Source: Sphaerochaeta globosa str. Buddy
GTDB taxonomy: Bacteria > Spirochaetota > Spirochaetia > Sphaerochaetales > Sphaerochaetaceae
Reading direction: 5' to 3'
Assembly: GCF_000190435.1 (NCBI RefSeq)
Contig: NC_015152.1
Coordinates: forward strand, 1,742,458 to 1,806,457
DNA length: 64,000 nt
Below the pieces are notes generated by a model that worked only from the letters and a program-made list of their open reading frames with translations, ran no database searches and had not been told where the DNA came from. Below, in pieces: positions 1 through 8,428 of the stretch. The position numbers and the translations under genes are program-made. Within the stretch, counting starts at the first letter, position 1, and every line of letters begins with the position of its first letter.

Positions 1-289
1 GCTGCTTGATCGCCCCTTCTCCCTCTTCCATCATACACAGAAACAGCCCAAGTTTTTTTGTCAGCAGAACCTGCTCATTTGCTGAGCAGAACTTCCTGAG
101 TTTTGTGCTGGCTCTTCCTGCGTACACCGCACCACCAAGCACTACCGTATCGTAGTCATCAAGATTGACTGTCCTCTTTTGTTTGAGATTCTGCAGGTCT
201 GCACCTTCATTAAGCAGTTTCTGAAGCATTGTGGCGCAGGTTTGGGTTGTACCATATTTGGTTGCATAGATAATCAGTGTTTTTGGCAT
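1..289 (-). CDS. flavodoxin-domain protein, 3' part cut by window edge
   Basis: The minus strand from 289 encodes an N-terminus MPKTLIIYATKYGTT followed by a loop containing VVLGGAVYAG. This is the pattern of a flavodoxin fold: a first beta strand, then an FMN phosphate-binding loop rich in Thr/Ser (YGTTQTCA, about residues 12-19), then the second FMN loop. The small flavodoxin_5 / HemG-like proteins that look like this are usually 150-180 residues and act in electron transfer or as menaquinone-linked oxidoreductases. Only 96 residues are visible, so the subfamily cannot be fixed. A GGAGG ribosome site lies just upstream of the ATG. It is transcribed in the same direction as the two-component operon upstream, but a terminator at 351-379 separates them. 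Fold confident, exact role unknown. Confidence 0.72.
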   Translation of the reverse strand, partial: MPKTLIIYATKYGTTQTCATMLQKLLNEGADLQNLKQKRTVNLDDYDTVVLGGAVYAGRASTKLRKFCSANEQVLLTKKLGLFLCMMEEGEGAIKQ

Positions 290-350
290 CTGTTCCTCCA
301 ACACTCCTATCATAGCATGCAGGTGCAGAGTGAAAAAGATTGACACAGAT

Positions 351-379
351 AAAAAGAGGAGAACGCTTTTGCGTTCTCC
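351..379 (-). terminator. Rho-independent terminator of the two-component operon
   Basis: A perfect 9-bp inverted repeat (358-366 with 371-379, loop of four) reads on the minus strand as a stem followed by TCTTTTT. It lies 25 bp past the stop of the small secreted protein gene and ends the operon that begins at the response regulator. Confidence 0.9.
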
Positions 380-403
380 CCTCCTGTTGCTATGCGGTAG
401 TGA

Positions 404-757
404 TTACCACCTGCCGCCCTGGCCTCTTGCACCCTGGCGCATCTGGTTGCCAGTCTGGTTGGCACGGTTGGCAGTCTGTCTGGCGGCAGCTTCTGCCCTG
501 CGTGCATCGATGAGAGCCTGCATCTCTTCAGGAATCTCTCCGTCCTCCAGGATGCAATCCTGAAGCATCTGTCTCTGTTGCACTGCCATCTGATTAGCTG
601 CTCCCATCTGAGCGGGACGAGCCTGTGCTGCCATACCCTGCATAGGACGACTCTGTACTGCTGCACCTCTTGCACCCATCTGCATCGGGACTGCAAATGC
701 GATCGCTGCTACTACCACCAGAATGATTGCTACCATTACGAAACGTTTCTTGTTCAT
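404..757 (-). CDS. small secreted Met/Gln/Arg-rich protein, 117 aa
   Basis: The start at 757 (MNKKRFVMVA) is chosen over a longer frame to 811 because GGAGG lies directly upstream and the protein then begins with a clean signal peptide (residues 1 to about 21, ending FAVPM). The mature part is low in hydrophobics and rich in Met, Gln, Ala and Arg, with repeated QM/MG pairs (MQMG, MQGM, QMGAANQM). A short acidic helix-like segment (GEIPEEMQALIDARR) follows, and the C-terminus is Gly/Arg-rich (GARGQGGRW). I do not recognise the family. It is the last gene of a response regulator / histidine kinase operon. That position, together with the Met-rich composition, recalls small periplasmic metal- or stress-related proteins of the CpxP/Spy kind, but there is no LTxxQ motif, so this is only an analogy. 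Confidence 0.75.
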   Translation of the reverse strand: MNKKRFVMVAIILVVVAAIAFAVPMQMGARGAAVQSRPMQGMAAQARPAQMGAANQMAVQQRQMLQDCILEDGEIPEEMQALIDARRAEAAARQTANRANQTGNQMRQGARGQGGRW

Positions 758-841
758 TGTTGACCTCCAGTCAATCTGTTTGTTGTTCTTGACTCTATAG
801 TCGCATCCCAATATCCAGTCTGTTTCAACGGTAGGTAAAGA

Positions 842-2176
842 TTAGGTAAAGCGAACCGTAAAAATAGTAGTTTTATTGCTTTTTACATCGATCGACCAGC
901 CATGTGCCTGGACAATCGCTCGCACGATGGAAAGCCCAAGCCCCGATCCATCGCTTCTTCGTCCGGCTTCTCCCCGACTCAAACGATCGAACACATAGGG
1001 AATATAGGACTTTTCGATGGTTCCTTCATTCTCGATGCTCAGACTTTCAGCCTTTGTTGTTGCATCGGGGGTAACATTCACGCGTATTATGCTTTTTTCT
1101 TTTCCATAGCGGATGGCATTGCTTACTAGGTTCTCCAAAGCCCGCGTGAAAAGTTGTGTATCGGCACTCAGTACTGCATCCCCTGATGAGAGAACTATCT
1201 GCATGTCATGCTTGGCAGCCTGTGCTTCGAATCGTTGTATGAACGTAGTAAGAAATGCGTGCAGATTGATTTCACTCGTATGCACCTTTACATCCGGGGA
1301 CTCAAGCTTGGTGAGCAAGGAAAGACTGTTGATCAAGGACTCCAGTCGCACTGTTTCGTGTTGCAGCAGATGAAGGCGCTCATCGTTAAAAGGCAATACC
1401 TTGTCCTCAACCGCTTCCAATTGGCCTTTGAGAACCGATACAGGAGTTCTAAGGTCATGAGCGATATCCTCCGCCCATTGGCGGCGCAGCTGCTCTTCGT
1501 TCTTCAAGGTATCCTGCAAGGTTTGTGCAGCATTTGCAATAATCGAAAACTCCACAATATGTTCGCTTCGCAACTCTACCGAGCGCTGTCCCCCGGCCAT
1601 ACTATCCAATGCCTGGGCGAGCATTTTGCTCTGACGTTTCAACGGCTTGAGGAACAAAAACGCCAAGAGCGTTGAAACAGCGAGTGCGATCAACAAAGCC
1701 CAGATGAGAATGCGTTCCGCTGCTGCAAGCAGGGAAGCATTTCCTTCCATTTCAGAGAACGTCGGCAGGTGTACAGCATACCGATAGACCAGTTCAGCCG
1801 AGCTTGACTTCACTTCCTGCCAGTTCAAGTTTTCAGTCAAACCAAGTTGCATTCCTCTGCCCCTGCCCGCTCCCCGTTCAGCCTTACGATAGGAGTACAA
1901 CAGTTGACCCTGGCTGTCGCTGACATACAAATAGGTGGGAGTATAGGGCAGGGAATTGAAAAGGATCGAGGCAATTTCCGCTGTTACAGGTTGCTCTGAC
2001 TGCAGCAGTTGACTGACGATGTAGGCGTTCAGGGAGGCTTCTTCCTTCGCATGCCAGGAAGCTTGTGCCGCATCGAGGCCGAACGAAAGAAACAACGAGA
2101 GAACAAGCGCAAAAATCAGGAGGCTCAAAACCACCAACGCTAGATTCAGTGCGGCAAGGGAGAAAGGTTTACGCAT
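842..2176 (-). CDS. sensor histidine kinase (HAMP-HisKA-HATPase), 444 aa
   Basis: Membrane sensor kinase of an OmpR-type two-component system. A first membrane helix (about residues 8-33) and a second (about 157-178) bracket a periplasmic sensor domain of roughly 120 residues. A HAMP segment, the dimerisation/phosphoacceptor box AHDLRTP with His at about 240, and an HATPase domain with N-box (LENLVSNAIRYG), FDRLSRGE and G-box SGLGLSI follow. All catalytic motifs are intact. The start at 2176 is chosen because GGGAG precedes it and it lies 1 bp after the regulator's stop; a slightly longer frame would begin inside the regulator gene. The periplasmic domain is not one I can name, so the stimulus is unknown. 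The gene downstream encodes a small secreted protein that may be the target or an accessory. Confidence 0.93.
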   Translation of the reverse strand: MRKPFSLAALNLALVVLSLLIFALVLSLFLSFGLDAAQASWHAKEEASLNAYIVSQLLQSEQPVTAEIASILFNSLPYTPTYLYVSDSQGQLLYSYRKAERGAGRGRGMQLGLTENLNWQEVKSSSAELVYRYAVHLPTFSEMEGNASLLAAAERILIWALLIALAVSTLLAFLFLKPLKRQSKMLAQALDSMAGGQRSVELRSEHIVEFSIIANAAQTLQDTLKNEEQLRRQWAEDIAHDLRTPVSVLKGQLEAVEDKVLPFNDERLHLLQHETVRLESLINSLSLLTKLESPDVKVHTSEINLHAFLTTFIQRFEAQAAKHDMQIVLSSGDAVLSADTQLFTRALENLVSNAIRYGKEKSIIRVNVTPDATTKAESLSIENEGTIEKSYIPYVFDRLSRGEAGRRSDGSGLGLSIVRAIVQAHGWSIDVKSNKTTIFTVRFT

Positions 2177-2177
2177 C

Positions 2178-2870
2178 CTATTGCTCCCTCTTTGTCCCAC
2201 TGAAGGAGTAGCCGAATCCTCGCACGGTCTGGATCCACTCAGTCTCCCCCAACTTCGAGCGCAAGTTCTTCATATGGGTATTGATGGTCCGGTCGCTTCC
2301 GTCGTGGGTATAGCCCAGACATTGCCCAAGAAGGCGCTCGCGTTTGATCAACAGCGGCGCATTGCTTGCAAGGTAGGAAAGGAGCTTCCACTCCAGAGCC
2401 GTCAGGGACACCGGTTGGGTATCGACCAGCACTTCATGCTTCTTCTCATCGAGGGTCAGCGTATGCCCTTCTTTTTCCCAAGTGAGGGATGACTGTTTTG
2501 GCTCTCCTGACTGTTCCACCCTTCTGAGGATGGCTTGGACTCGAAGAACCAATTCCTTTGGGGAAAAAGGCTTTACAATATAGTCTTCCCCTCCGAGCTC
2601 AAGGCCGGTTATCCTATCGCTTTCCGATTCACGCGCGGTAAGAAACAAGAACGGTAGGCTCGGATCGAGGTGGTGGATCTGCTTGGCAAGTTCGAAACCG
2701 TTTCCATCACCGAGCATGACATCCAAAATGCACAGACGCGGGTGCTTGAAGGCAAGGCTTTCCACTACGCCGTGCACGCCTTCAAATTCAATAGCGGCAA
2801 AATCGGCCAATTCGAGATAGGCCTTGATGATTTGCCTAATGGATGGGTTGTCCTCTACTACATATATCAT
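2178..2870 (-). CDS. OmpR-family response regulator, 230 aa
   Basis: Receiver domain (residues 1-115) with the acidic pocket VVEDN, phosphoacceptor Asp50 in CILDVMLGD, and the conserved Lys in VKPFSPKE. A C-terminal winged helix (about 130-228) carries the recognition segment DRTINTHMKNLRSKLG and ends GFGYSF, as in the OmpR/PhoB group. It should be phosphorylated by the kinase encoded immediately downstream and bind DNA as a dimer. The ATG at 2870 gives the usual N-terminus (MIYVVEDN). An upstream in-frame TTG at 2900 would add ten residues with no family counterpart. The ribosome site in front of the ATG is weak, so the start is the least certain part. Confidence 0.92.
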   Translation of the reverse strand: MIYVVEDNPSIRQIIKAYLELADFAAIEFEGVHGVVESLAFKHPRLCILDVMLGDGNGFELAKQIHHLDPSLPFLFLTARESESDRITGLELGGEDYIVKPFSPKELVLRVQAILRRVEQSGEPKQSSLTWEKEGHTLTLDEKKHEVLVDTQPVSLTALEWKLLSYLASNAPLLIKRERLLGQCLGYTHDGSDRTINTHMKNLRSKLGETEWIQTVRGFGYSFSGTKREQ

Positions 2871-2940
2871 AGGTCGATGGTAGCTCGCCCGGCTTGGCAA
2901 CTCAAGTGATGGACCAAAATCTTTATCTATTCTCCACCGA

Positions 2941-3711
2941 TCAGAGGGCGGTCCACCCGCCGTCGACCAATAACAGGGTACCCGTCACCATGTCTGCACC
3001 ATCGCTTGCAAGATAGAGAACAGCCGACGCGACGTCCTCGATGGTGGCTACCCTGCCGCGGGGGATTTTCGCGAGTACCGAACCAAGAAATACTGGATCG
3101 TCCAAGCGCTTGGCGGTTCCCGGGGTATACACGAAAGTAGGCCCTACGGCATTGACGGTGACCCCCCTGCCCGACCACTCGACGGCCAGGGTCTTGGTCA
3201 ACATATTCAGGCCGCCCTTGGATGCACAATACACAGCCTCATGGGGGATTGCCACCACCGAGGCTTGGCTGGAAATGTTTACGATCCGGCCTTTGCCTTG
3301 TTTGAGCATCCGCCTTCCTGCTTCCTGGCAACAGAAGAAAGTTCCCTTGAGATTGAGATCCATCATCCAATCCCAGTCCTCTTCGGTAATATCCTCGGCA
3401 GGAATGGGATTGCCCATACCTGCATTGTTCACCAATACATCGATACAGCCGAGTTCTGCCTCAATACGAGCAAAGCAGGAACGAATCGAGTCCACCCGCC
3501 TGAGGTCCAAGGCAAAGGTGTACGCCTTTCCCCCTTCCCCGACAATGGTCTCTTTCACTTCCTGCAATGCTTCAACATCTCGCGCAGCAAGAGCCACCGT
3601 GGCCCCTTCGGATGCAATTATGCGGGCCAGGCCTCTTCCGATACCCTTACTTGCACCCGTAACAACAACCAGTTTCCCCTGTAGGTGTGCACCAAATTTT
3701 TGCGTATCCAT
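2941..3711 (-). CDS. SDR-family dehydrogenase, 256 aa
   Basis: Short-chain dehydrogenase/reductase with the Rossmann motif TGASKGIG (about residues 18-25), NNAG (about 95-98), a catalytic Ser in ISSQAS and the YxxxK pair in AVYCASK. The C-terminus TGTLLLVDGGWTAL is typical of classical NAD(P)-dependent SDRs such as gluconate 5-dehydrogenase or FabG relatives. GGAGG at the right spacing selects the ATG at 3711. It is the last gene of the TRAP / aldolase cluster on this strand, 48 bp after the aldolase gene, so a role in oxidising or reducing the imported sugar acid is inferred. The substrate cannot be read from sequence. Confidence 0.9.
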   Translation of the reverse strand: MDTQKFGAHLQGKLVVVTGASKGIGRGLARIIASEGATVALAARDVEALQEVKETIVGEGGKAYTFALDLRRVDSIRSCFARIEAELGCIDVLVNNAGMGNPIPAEDITEEDWDWMMDLNLKGTFFCCQEAGRRMLKQGKGRIVNISSQASVVAIPHEAVYCASKGGLNMLTKTLAVEWSGRGVTVNAVGPTFVYTPGTAKRLDDPVFLGSVLAKIPRGRVATIEDVASAVLYLASDGADMVTGTLLLVDGGWTAL

Positions 3712-3759
3712 ACTAGCCTCCACATAGCTACGCTACGATGGATACCGGCATTTTGCAAG

Positions 3760-4638
3760 CTACAGATAGGGTTCAATACGCCTGAGAGCTCCCTCTATTC
3801 TCAGTTTTGCCCCGTCATCCAGCTCTTTGAACGGCTTTCTACACGGGCCTGAAGGAACACCCAGATAGGTCATGCAATACTTGACCGCTGAGAAAATCCC
3901 CTCCTTGACCACCGCTTCAATGAAGTTGTTGAGCATATGCTGTTTCTGCTGAGCACCGCTTATGTTGGAGCCAAGAAAATCTTCACGGATGGAAGCAAAA
4001 AGTTTAGGACAGACATTGACTGTCGTCCCGATGGTGCTCTGTGCCCCGGCGGCAAGACTGTAGAGGAAAATCTCATCAAACCCATTGAACAGAATTTTCT
4101 TGGGGAAAGCCTGCCCAAGGCGTTCAAGGTCATAGAGGTTCATGGAGGTATGCTTGACGCCGATGATTTTGACGCTCTGCATGACCGAACTCTCCTTGGA
4201 AAAGGAAATCCCGGTAAATTGGGGAATGTTGTACACAATAACCCCAAGGTCCACCGCATTCACTACATCCAAATAGTAGTTCTCCACCTCTTTCTGTGAA
4301 TAGTGGTAGTAGATGGGAGGAATGAGGGAGACAGCTTTTGCTCCTACTTTCTGTGCATGCACCGAGAGCTGAATCGCCTCCCGAGTCCCTAATGAACCGG
4401 TATGCACATAGAAAGGAACCTTGTTTTTGCACACCTCGCTGACCAGCGATGCTATCAGCATTCGTTCTTCTACACTGAGGAGCAAGCCTTCACCTGATGA
4501 ACCACAGCAGTAAAAACCTTCACTGCCGTGTTCAATCTCATACATAACCAGGTTCTGGAGTGCATTCTCATCGATGCTCCGATCCTCTCTCATCGGTGTA
4601 ATGAGCGCCGATACTACTGCAGGCGTCCTGTCTACCAT
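3760..4638 (-). CDS. DHDPS/NAL-family aldolase (N-acetylneuraminate lyase-like), 292 aa
   Basis: TIM-barrel class I aldolase of the dihydrodipicolinate synthase / N-acetylneuraminate lyase superfamily. The pyruvate-binding segment GSSGEG (about residues 46-51), the catalytic Tyr in YNIPQFTG and the Schiff-base Lys in GVKHTS are all present, so it should form or cleave a 2-keto acid via a pyruvate Schiff base. The context is a TRAP transporter and two dehydrogenases, not lysine synthesis. A catabolic lyase or dehydratase for a nonulosonate or 2-keto-3-deoxy sugar acid is therefore more likely than DapA. The start overlaps the stop of the preceding SDR gene (4632-4638), which implies translational coupling; an alternative ATG at 4647 adds three residues. 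Confidence 0.88.
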   Translation of the reverse strand: MVDRTPAVVSALITPMREDRSIDENALQNLVMYEIEHGSEGFYCCGSSGEGLLLSVEERMLIASLVSEVCKNKVPFYVHTGSLGTREAIQLSVHAQKVGAKAVSLIPPIYYHYSQKEVENYYLDVVNAVDLGVIVYNIPQFTGISFSKESSVMQSVKIIGVKHTSMNLYDLERLGQAFPKKILFNGFDEIFLYSLAAGAQSTIGTTVNVCPKLFASIREDFLGSNISGAQQKQHMLNNFIEAVVKEGIFSAVKYCMTYLGVPSGPCRKPFKELDDGAKLRIEGALRRIEPYL

Positions 4639-5462
4639 GCTGTCCATCCCCCGTCGACCACCAGATTCGAACCGGTCATATACGTCGAAGCATCACTTGC
4701 CAAAAAGACCACGGCACCGTTGAACTCATCAGCTTTCGCCATTCTACCCATCGGCATGCGCGCATGGTAATTCTTATGGAAGTGTTCGTCCTGGGTTTCA
4801 CGCCAGACTCCTGAGGGAGTAAGGGTATTAACCCGGATTCCCTGCTTGGCCCAATAGGTTGCACAGTAGCGGGTCAGATTGTAGATGCCACTTTTTGCAG
4901 CACTATAGGCAACAGGCTTGATGAAGGGAACACCAGTCATTTCCTTCTTGTAGGCATAAATGTCCTGTACCGGGCTAAGCATGCCGTAAATGGAACCAAC
5001 TTGTATGATCGACCCGCCCTTCGAAGCCTTAATCAACCTTGCACCGAAAGCTTGGGTCATCAAAAAGGTACCTACAAGGTTGGTCTCGACCACTTCACGG
5101 AAGACTTCCTCGGGAAAGGTCTCAAATGGCCCTGAAACCTCAGGAGGAGCACTGGGCTGGGTGTCGATACCTGCATTGTTGATCAGAACATCGGCAACAC
5201 CCCAGGTAGACTCTACGGTATCGAGGGCTTGGTTGATGGATTCCTTATTGGTGATATCGGCTTGCGTCAACAGCAGGTTTGCATGCGATGCATACTCTTT
5301 CGTTAAAGCCTTCTCAGCCTTCTGCGCATTGGCAGAGCGGGAAAATACGGCGACTTTCGCATCGCGGCGAAGAAATTCCTTCACGAACTCGGCACCGATC
5401 TGGCCAAGGCCGCCGGTTATTACCACAATTTTTCCTGAAACATCGAACAATCTATCTTTCAT
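4632..5462 (-). CDS. SDR-family oxidoreductase with PtmA-like insertion, 276 aa
   Basis: SDR with the nucleotide motif TGGLGQIG (about residues 16-23), NNAG and the catalytic YSAAK. The stretch between the catalytic Ser (VGSIYG) and Tyr is about fifteen residues longer than in classical SDRs and contains IYAYKKEMTG. From memory, this insertion resembles the oxidoreductases found next to sialic/legionaminic acid genes (PtmA type). It ends TGSNLVVDGGWTAW, nearly the same tail as the SDR at 2941. It lies 24 bp after the TRAP permease gene and overlaps the aldolase gene, so it acts on the same imported acid. A GAAGGA ribosome site precedes the ATG. Confidence 0.88.
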   Translation of the reverse strand: MKDRLFDVSGKIVVITGGLGQIGAEFVKEFLRRDAKVAVFSRSANAQKAEKALTKEYASHANLLLTQADITNKESINQALDTVESTWGVADVLINNAGIDTQPSAPPEVSGPFETFPEEVFREVVETNLVGTFLMTQAFGARLIKASKGGSIIQVGSIYGMLSPVQDIYAYKKEMTGVPFIKPVAYSAAKSGIYNLTRYCATYWAKQGIRVNTLTPSGVWRETQDEHFHKNYHARMPMGRMAKADEFNGAVVFLASDASTYMTGSNLVVDGGWTAW

Positions 5463-5486
5463 AGTGTTTCCTTCAATATATTGACA

Positions 5487-6758
5487 TTAGGCTTGCAAGA
5501 GTTTGGTAGGAAGCCACGTTACTACTTCCGGAATATACGTACACATAAACAAAACAATTACCAAGGGAATGATGAACGGCAGAATTGCCTTGTACATCTT
5601 ATTCAATGAAACTTTTGAAACATCCCCGATAATGAACAGGCAGACGCCAAACGGAGGGGTGACCTGGCCGATCATCAGGTTCAGAATCATCACTACCCCG
5701 AAATGCACCAGATCGATCTGCAATGCTTTGACGATGGGAAGCAGAACCGGCAGCATCAAGGTTAGGATTGCACCCGGCTCCATGAACATTCCCAGAACCA
5801 ACAACAGAATGTTGATCACCAGCAATATCAAATTGGGATTGTCGCTGATGCCCAGAATAAAGTCCGCCATCTGGGCGGAAACGCCTTCTTTTATCAGTAC
5901 ATAGCTGAACAGCATTGATGTACCGATGATGAACAGCGTATTGGCACTGGTAATGGCACTTTCAAGCAGGCACTGCTTGAAGGTTTTCCAATCCAAGGTG
6001 CGGTACACAAACAATGCAATAACCAGAGCATATCCGACAGCAACGCTGGATGCTTCGGTTGGCGTGAACAAACCGAACACAAAGCCGCTGAGAATAATCA
6101 GAGGGGTGATGATAGACAATACAGAAGCAAAGAATTGTTTGATGAGCAACCGCATATTGAACGCAGTCCGTTCATACTTACGCCTAACGGCAAAGATAAA
6201 CACTAAGACCATTAAAGCAACAGCCATCAAAAGACCGGGAACCACGCCTCCCATGAAGAGCTGGGAAACACTGACCGAAGCAACTGATCCATAAATGATG
6301 AGGGGAATGGATGGGGGGAAAATGGGACCAATGACCGAAGAGGCTGCCGTAATGCCTGCAGAAAATTCCTCGTCGTATCCGTTGGTCGTCATGGCTTGCA
6401 TTTCGATGGTCCCCAAGCCACCGGCGTCAGCGGCAGCACTGCCCGACATACCGGCAAAAATGAGGCTGGCAACAACATTTGCATGACCAAGACCGCCGGG
6501 AATCCATCCTACCAGACGCTTGGCGAAGTCAAAAATATTTTCGGTAATCTTTCCGGCATTCATCAGATTGCCCGCAAGAATGAACAAGGGAATGGCTATC
6601 AACAAGAAGGAGTCGATGCCGCTGACCATTTTCTGACCGATGACCATCAAGGGATACCCCAAATTCAGACACCCAAGGATGGCACTGGCACCGATGGAGA
6701 TGCTGATAGGCACACCGATCAACAACAAAACAACAAAACTTCCAAAAAAGAGAATCAT
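5487..6758 (-). CDS. TRAP transporter large permease, DctM family, 423 aa
   Basis: Hydrophobic throughout, with about twelve predicted helices. It has the family segments VASLIFAGMSGSAAADAGG and FPPSIPLIIYGSVA, and a C-terminal repeat with IGQVTPPFGVCLF. DctM proteins form the Na+-driven transport domain that takes substrate from the periplasmic DctP protein. Its ATG overlaps the TGA of the DctQ gene (6755-6758), so the two membrane subunits are translated together. Length is normal for the family (420-430). Confidence 0.95.
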   Translation of the reverse strand: MILFFGSFVVLLLIGVPISISIGASAILGCLNLGYPLMVIGQKMVSGIDSFLLIAIPLFILAGNLMNAGKITENIFDFAKRLVGWIPGGLGHANVVASLIFAGMSGSAAADAGGLGTIEMQAMTTNGYDEEFSAGITAASSVIGPIFPPSIPLIIYGSVASVSVSQLFMGGVVPGLLMAVALMVLVFIFAVRRKYERTAFNMRLLIKQFFASVLSIITPLIILSGFVFGLFTPTEASSVAVGYALVIALFVYRTLDWKTFKQCLLESAITSANTLFIIGTSMLFSYVLIKEGVSAQMADFILGISDNPNLILLVINILLLVLGMFMEPGAILTLMLPVLLPIVKALQIDLVHFGVVMILNLMIGQVTPPFGVCLFIIGDVSKVSLNKMYKAILPFIIPLVIVLFMCTYIPEVVTWLPTKLLQA

Positions 6759-7240
6759 CGGCTCCTCTCCCCTCTTGCCTTTTCAACAAGCTCGTAGATT
6801 GATTTAATGCAGAGAAAACTCCCTGTAATCGCCATCGGGACATACTGCCAAAGTTTGGCAAACTTGGGCATGGAGGAGTAGTATTCGGTGCTCACATAAG
6901 GATACAAGCCAAAAAATGCGATGACCATAATCGTCCCAAGGGCTGCTGCCACCATTTTATGAATAACCCAGAGCACTGTTTTCAAGGTGCCTTTTGTCCT
7001 GACATAGAACATGTCCAAGCTTATCATCCTCTGTTTGTCATAGAGCACGATAACACCCAAAAAGGCCATCCACAGGAACATGAAACCTGCCATCTCGGTC
7101 ATTCCTCGAAAGGATTTTCCCAATATGTTACGCAGTACCAGTTCATTGAGCATGAGAAGCACAATGCCTGCCACCAAGCACATAAGGAGTACCGAGACCA
7201 GGCGGACGAAGAGATCCAGGAGTTTTTTTACTAATTGCAT
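6755..7240 (-). CDS. TRAP transporter small permease, DctQ family, 161 aa
   Basis: Four predicted membrane helices and the DctQ signature region LRNILGKSFRGMTEMAGF followed by WMAFLGVIVLYDKQRM. It pairs with the DctM subunit encoded next. The ATG at 7240 is preceded by AAGGTGG; a longer frame would use a TTG further upstream with no ribosome site. A hairpin between this gene and the receptor gene upstream probably lowers its expression relative to the receptor. Confidence 0.92.
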   Translation of the reverse strand: MQLVKKLLDLFVRLVSVLLMCLVAGIVLLMLNELVLRNILGKSFRGMTEMAGFMFLWMAFLGVIVLYDKQRMISLDMFYVRTKGTLKTVLWVIHKMVAAALGTIMVIAFFGLYPYVSTEYYSSMPKFAKLWQYVPMAITGSFLCIKSIYELVEKARGERSR

Positions 7241-7266
7241 GTACCACCTTCCCAAACTGTACAAAC

Positions 7267-7292
7267 AGAAGGGCGGAGGAAACCGCCCTTCT
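7267..7292 (-). terminator. intercistronic hairpin / attenuator between dctP and dctQ
   Basis: A perfect 10-bp stem (7267-7276 with 7283-7292, six-base loop) is followed on the minus strand by TGTTTGT, an imperfect U-tract. It lies 14 bp past the dctP stop and 26 bp before the dctQ start. This is the expected position for partial termination or RNA stabilisation that gives more receptor than permease. Confidence 0.75.
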
Positions 7293-7306
7293 TCAGACTC
7301 TATACC

Positions 7307-8314
7307 TTACTTTGCGAGAATTGCATCTACGATTTTTTGGTCATACCAAGCTTCAGAGGCATACTGCTTGTAATAGGCAGATCCCCCGAGCTTGTTCTTG
7401 AAGCTCTGGATATCGGGATTTTCGATGAACTGCACGCCTGCTTTCTTCAGCGTCTCGGTTGCAGTTACGTTGTCTTCCTCGATTGTGTCGAAGGAGTACT
7501 TTGCTGCTGCAATTGCCTGTTCCTTGAGTATCTTCTGCTGGTCGGCAGTAAGCTTATCCCAAGACTTCTGGTTCATGGCCATCGTGCAACCCATCCACAT
7601 GTAGTTGATGAAGCTGTAGTGTTTGATATCGTCGTAGGTTGCATTGGCTACCAGGTGGTAGGTTGCGTTGTCCTGGGCTTCAGCGGTTCCATTGGCAAGG
7701 GCGATGGCAAGCTCATTGAGTGCGAGTGCTACGGGTGTTGATCCCAAGGCACCCCAGACATCGAGGTACATCTTGCTGGTCGGAACGCGAATCTTCAGTC
7801 CCTTTACATCATCAACGTTCTTTACAGGGCGGTTGGTGGTTGCAACATGACGCATGCCATTGTCGCCTTCGGAGAGGTATACAAGCCCGGCTTTGGGAAG
7901 GTCGGCGAAAATCTGCTCGCCGATTGCACTGTTGACAATCTCATACGCTTCCTGAGCTGAATCAAAAAGGAACGGCAGGTCAAGGATTTTTGCTTTGTCG
8001 TAGAAACTGGTAAATCCGCTTGTTCCTGCAAAAATTACGTCAATGGTTCCCATTCTGGTCGACTGCAGGGCCTCGGCATCGTTGCCAAGCTCACCGCTGT
8101 GATGGGCGACCATCTTTATGGTGCCATTCGAAGCTGCTTCCACCAATTCCTTGTACTTGAGAATGGTTTTCGTAGGTACAGAGTTTACGTTGCCAGGGGA
8201 GTATACGGTTAACGTTACGCTCTCTGCCTGTGCGCTTGCTTCTTTGCCGCCTTGGGCAAAGGCCAATGAGAGACCGAGCATCAGTACGGCCATGACGAGC
8301 AACATTCGTTTCAT
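7307..8314 (-). CDS. TRAP transporter substrate-binding protein, DctP family, 335 aa
   Basis: Signal peptide of about 20 residues (MKRMLLVMAV...AFAQGG) and a mature DctP fold. The family's carboxylate-binding region is visible (GLKIRVPTSKMYLDVWGALGS with the conserved Arg, then ALNELAIALANGTAEAQDN). It captures the acidic substrate in the periplasm for the DctQM pair encoded downstream. GGAGG lies before the ATG at 8314; an upstream extension to 8365 would run through the promoter and operator. It is the first gene of the cluster and diverges from the GntR regulator. Confidence 0.94.
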   Translation of the reverse strand: MKRMLLVMAVLMLGLSLAFAQGGKEASAQAESVTLTVYSPGNVNSVPTKTILKYKELVEAASNGTIKMVAHHSGELGNDAEALQSTRMGTIDVIFAGTSGFTSFYDKAKILDLPFLFDSAQEAYEIVNSAIGEQIFADLPKAGLVYLSEGDNGMRHVATTNRPVKNVDDVKGLKIRVPTSKMYLDVWGALGSTPVALALNELAIALANGTAEAQDNATYHLVANATYDDIKHYSFINYMWMGCTMAMNQKSWDKLTADQQKILKEQAIAAAKYSFDTIEEDNVTATETLKKAGVQFIENPDIQSFKNKLGGSAYYKQYASEAWYDQKIVDAILAK

Positions 8315-8349
8315 AATAAGAACCTCCAAAGGATTTGTAGGATGCCGGA

Positions 8350-8360
8350 TTGTCAGACAA
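8350..8360. promoter_or_regulatory. operator 1, palindrome TTGTCAGACAA
   Basis: An 11-bp perfect palindrome centred on A8355, extended to 17 bp by flanking GGA/TCC (8347-8363). It sits in the 5' untranslated region of the dctP transcript, about 12-20 bases downstream of its predicted start site. The identical core recurs at 8459-8469 in front of the GntR gene, so it is very probably the binding site of that regulator. Confidence 0.8.
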
Positions 8361-8378
8361 TCCATGCGTTACATACTG

Positions 8379-8406
8379 AGTTTACCACGAATACCCTGGT
8401 TGTCAA
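8379..8406 (-). promoter_or_regulatory. promoter of the dctPQM-SDR-NAL-SDR operon
   Basis: On the minus strand a perfect -35 box TTGACA (8401-8406) is followed by a 16-bp spacer and a -10-like TAAACT (8379-8384). The predicted start near 8372 puts operator 1 just downstream, where a bound repressor would block elongation or initiation. Confidence 0.65.
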
Positions 8407-8428
8407 CCGTAAATTTCCTAACAATTCT

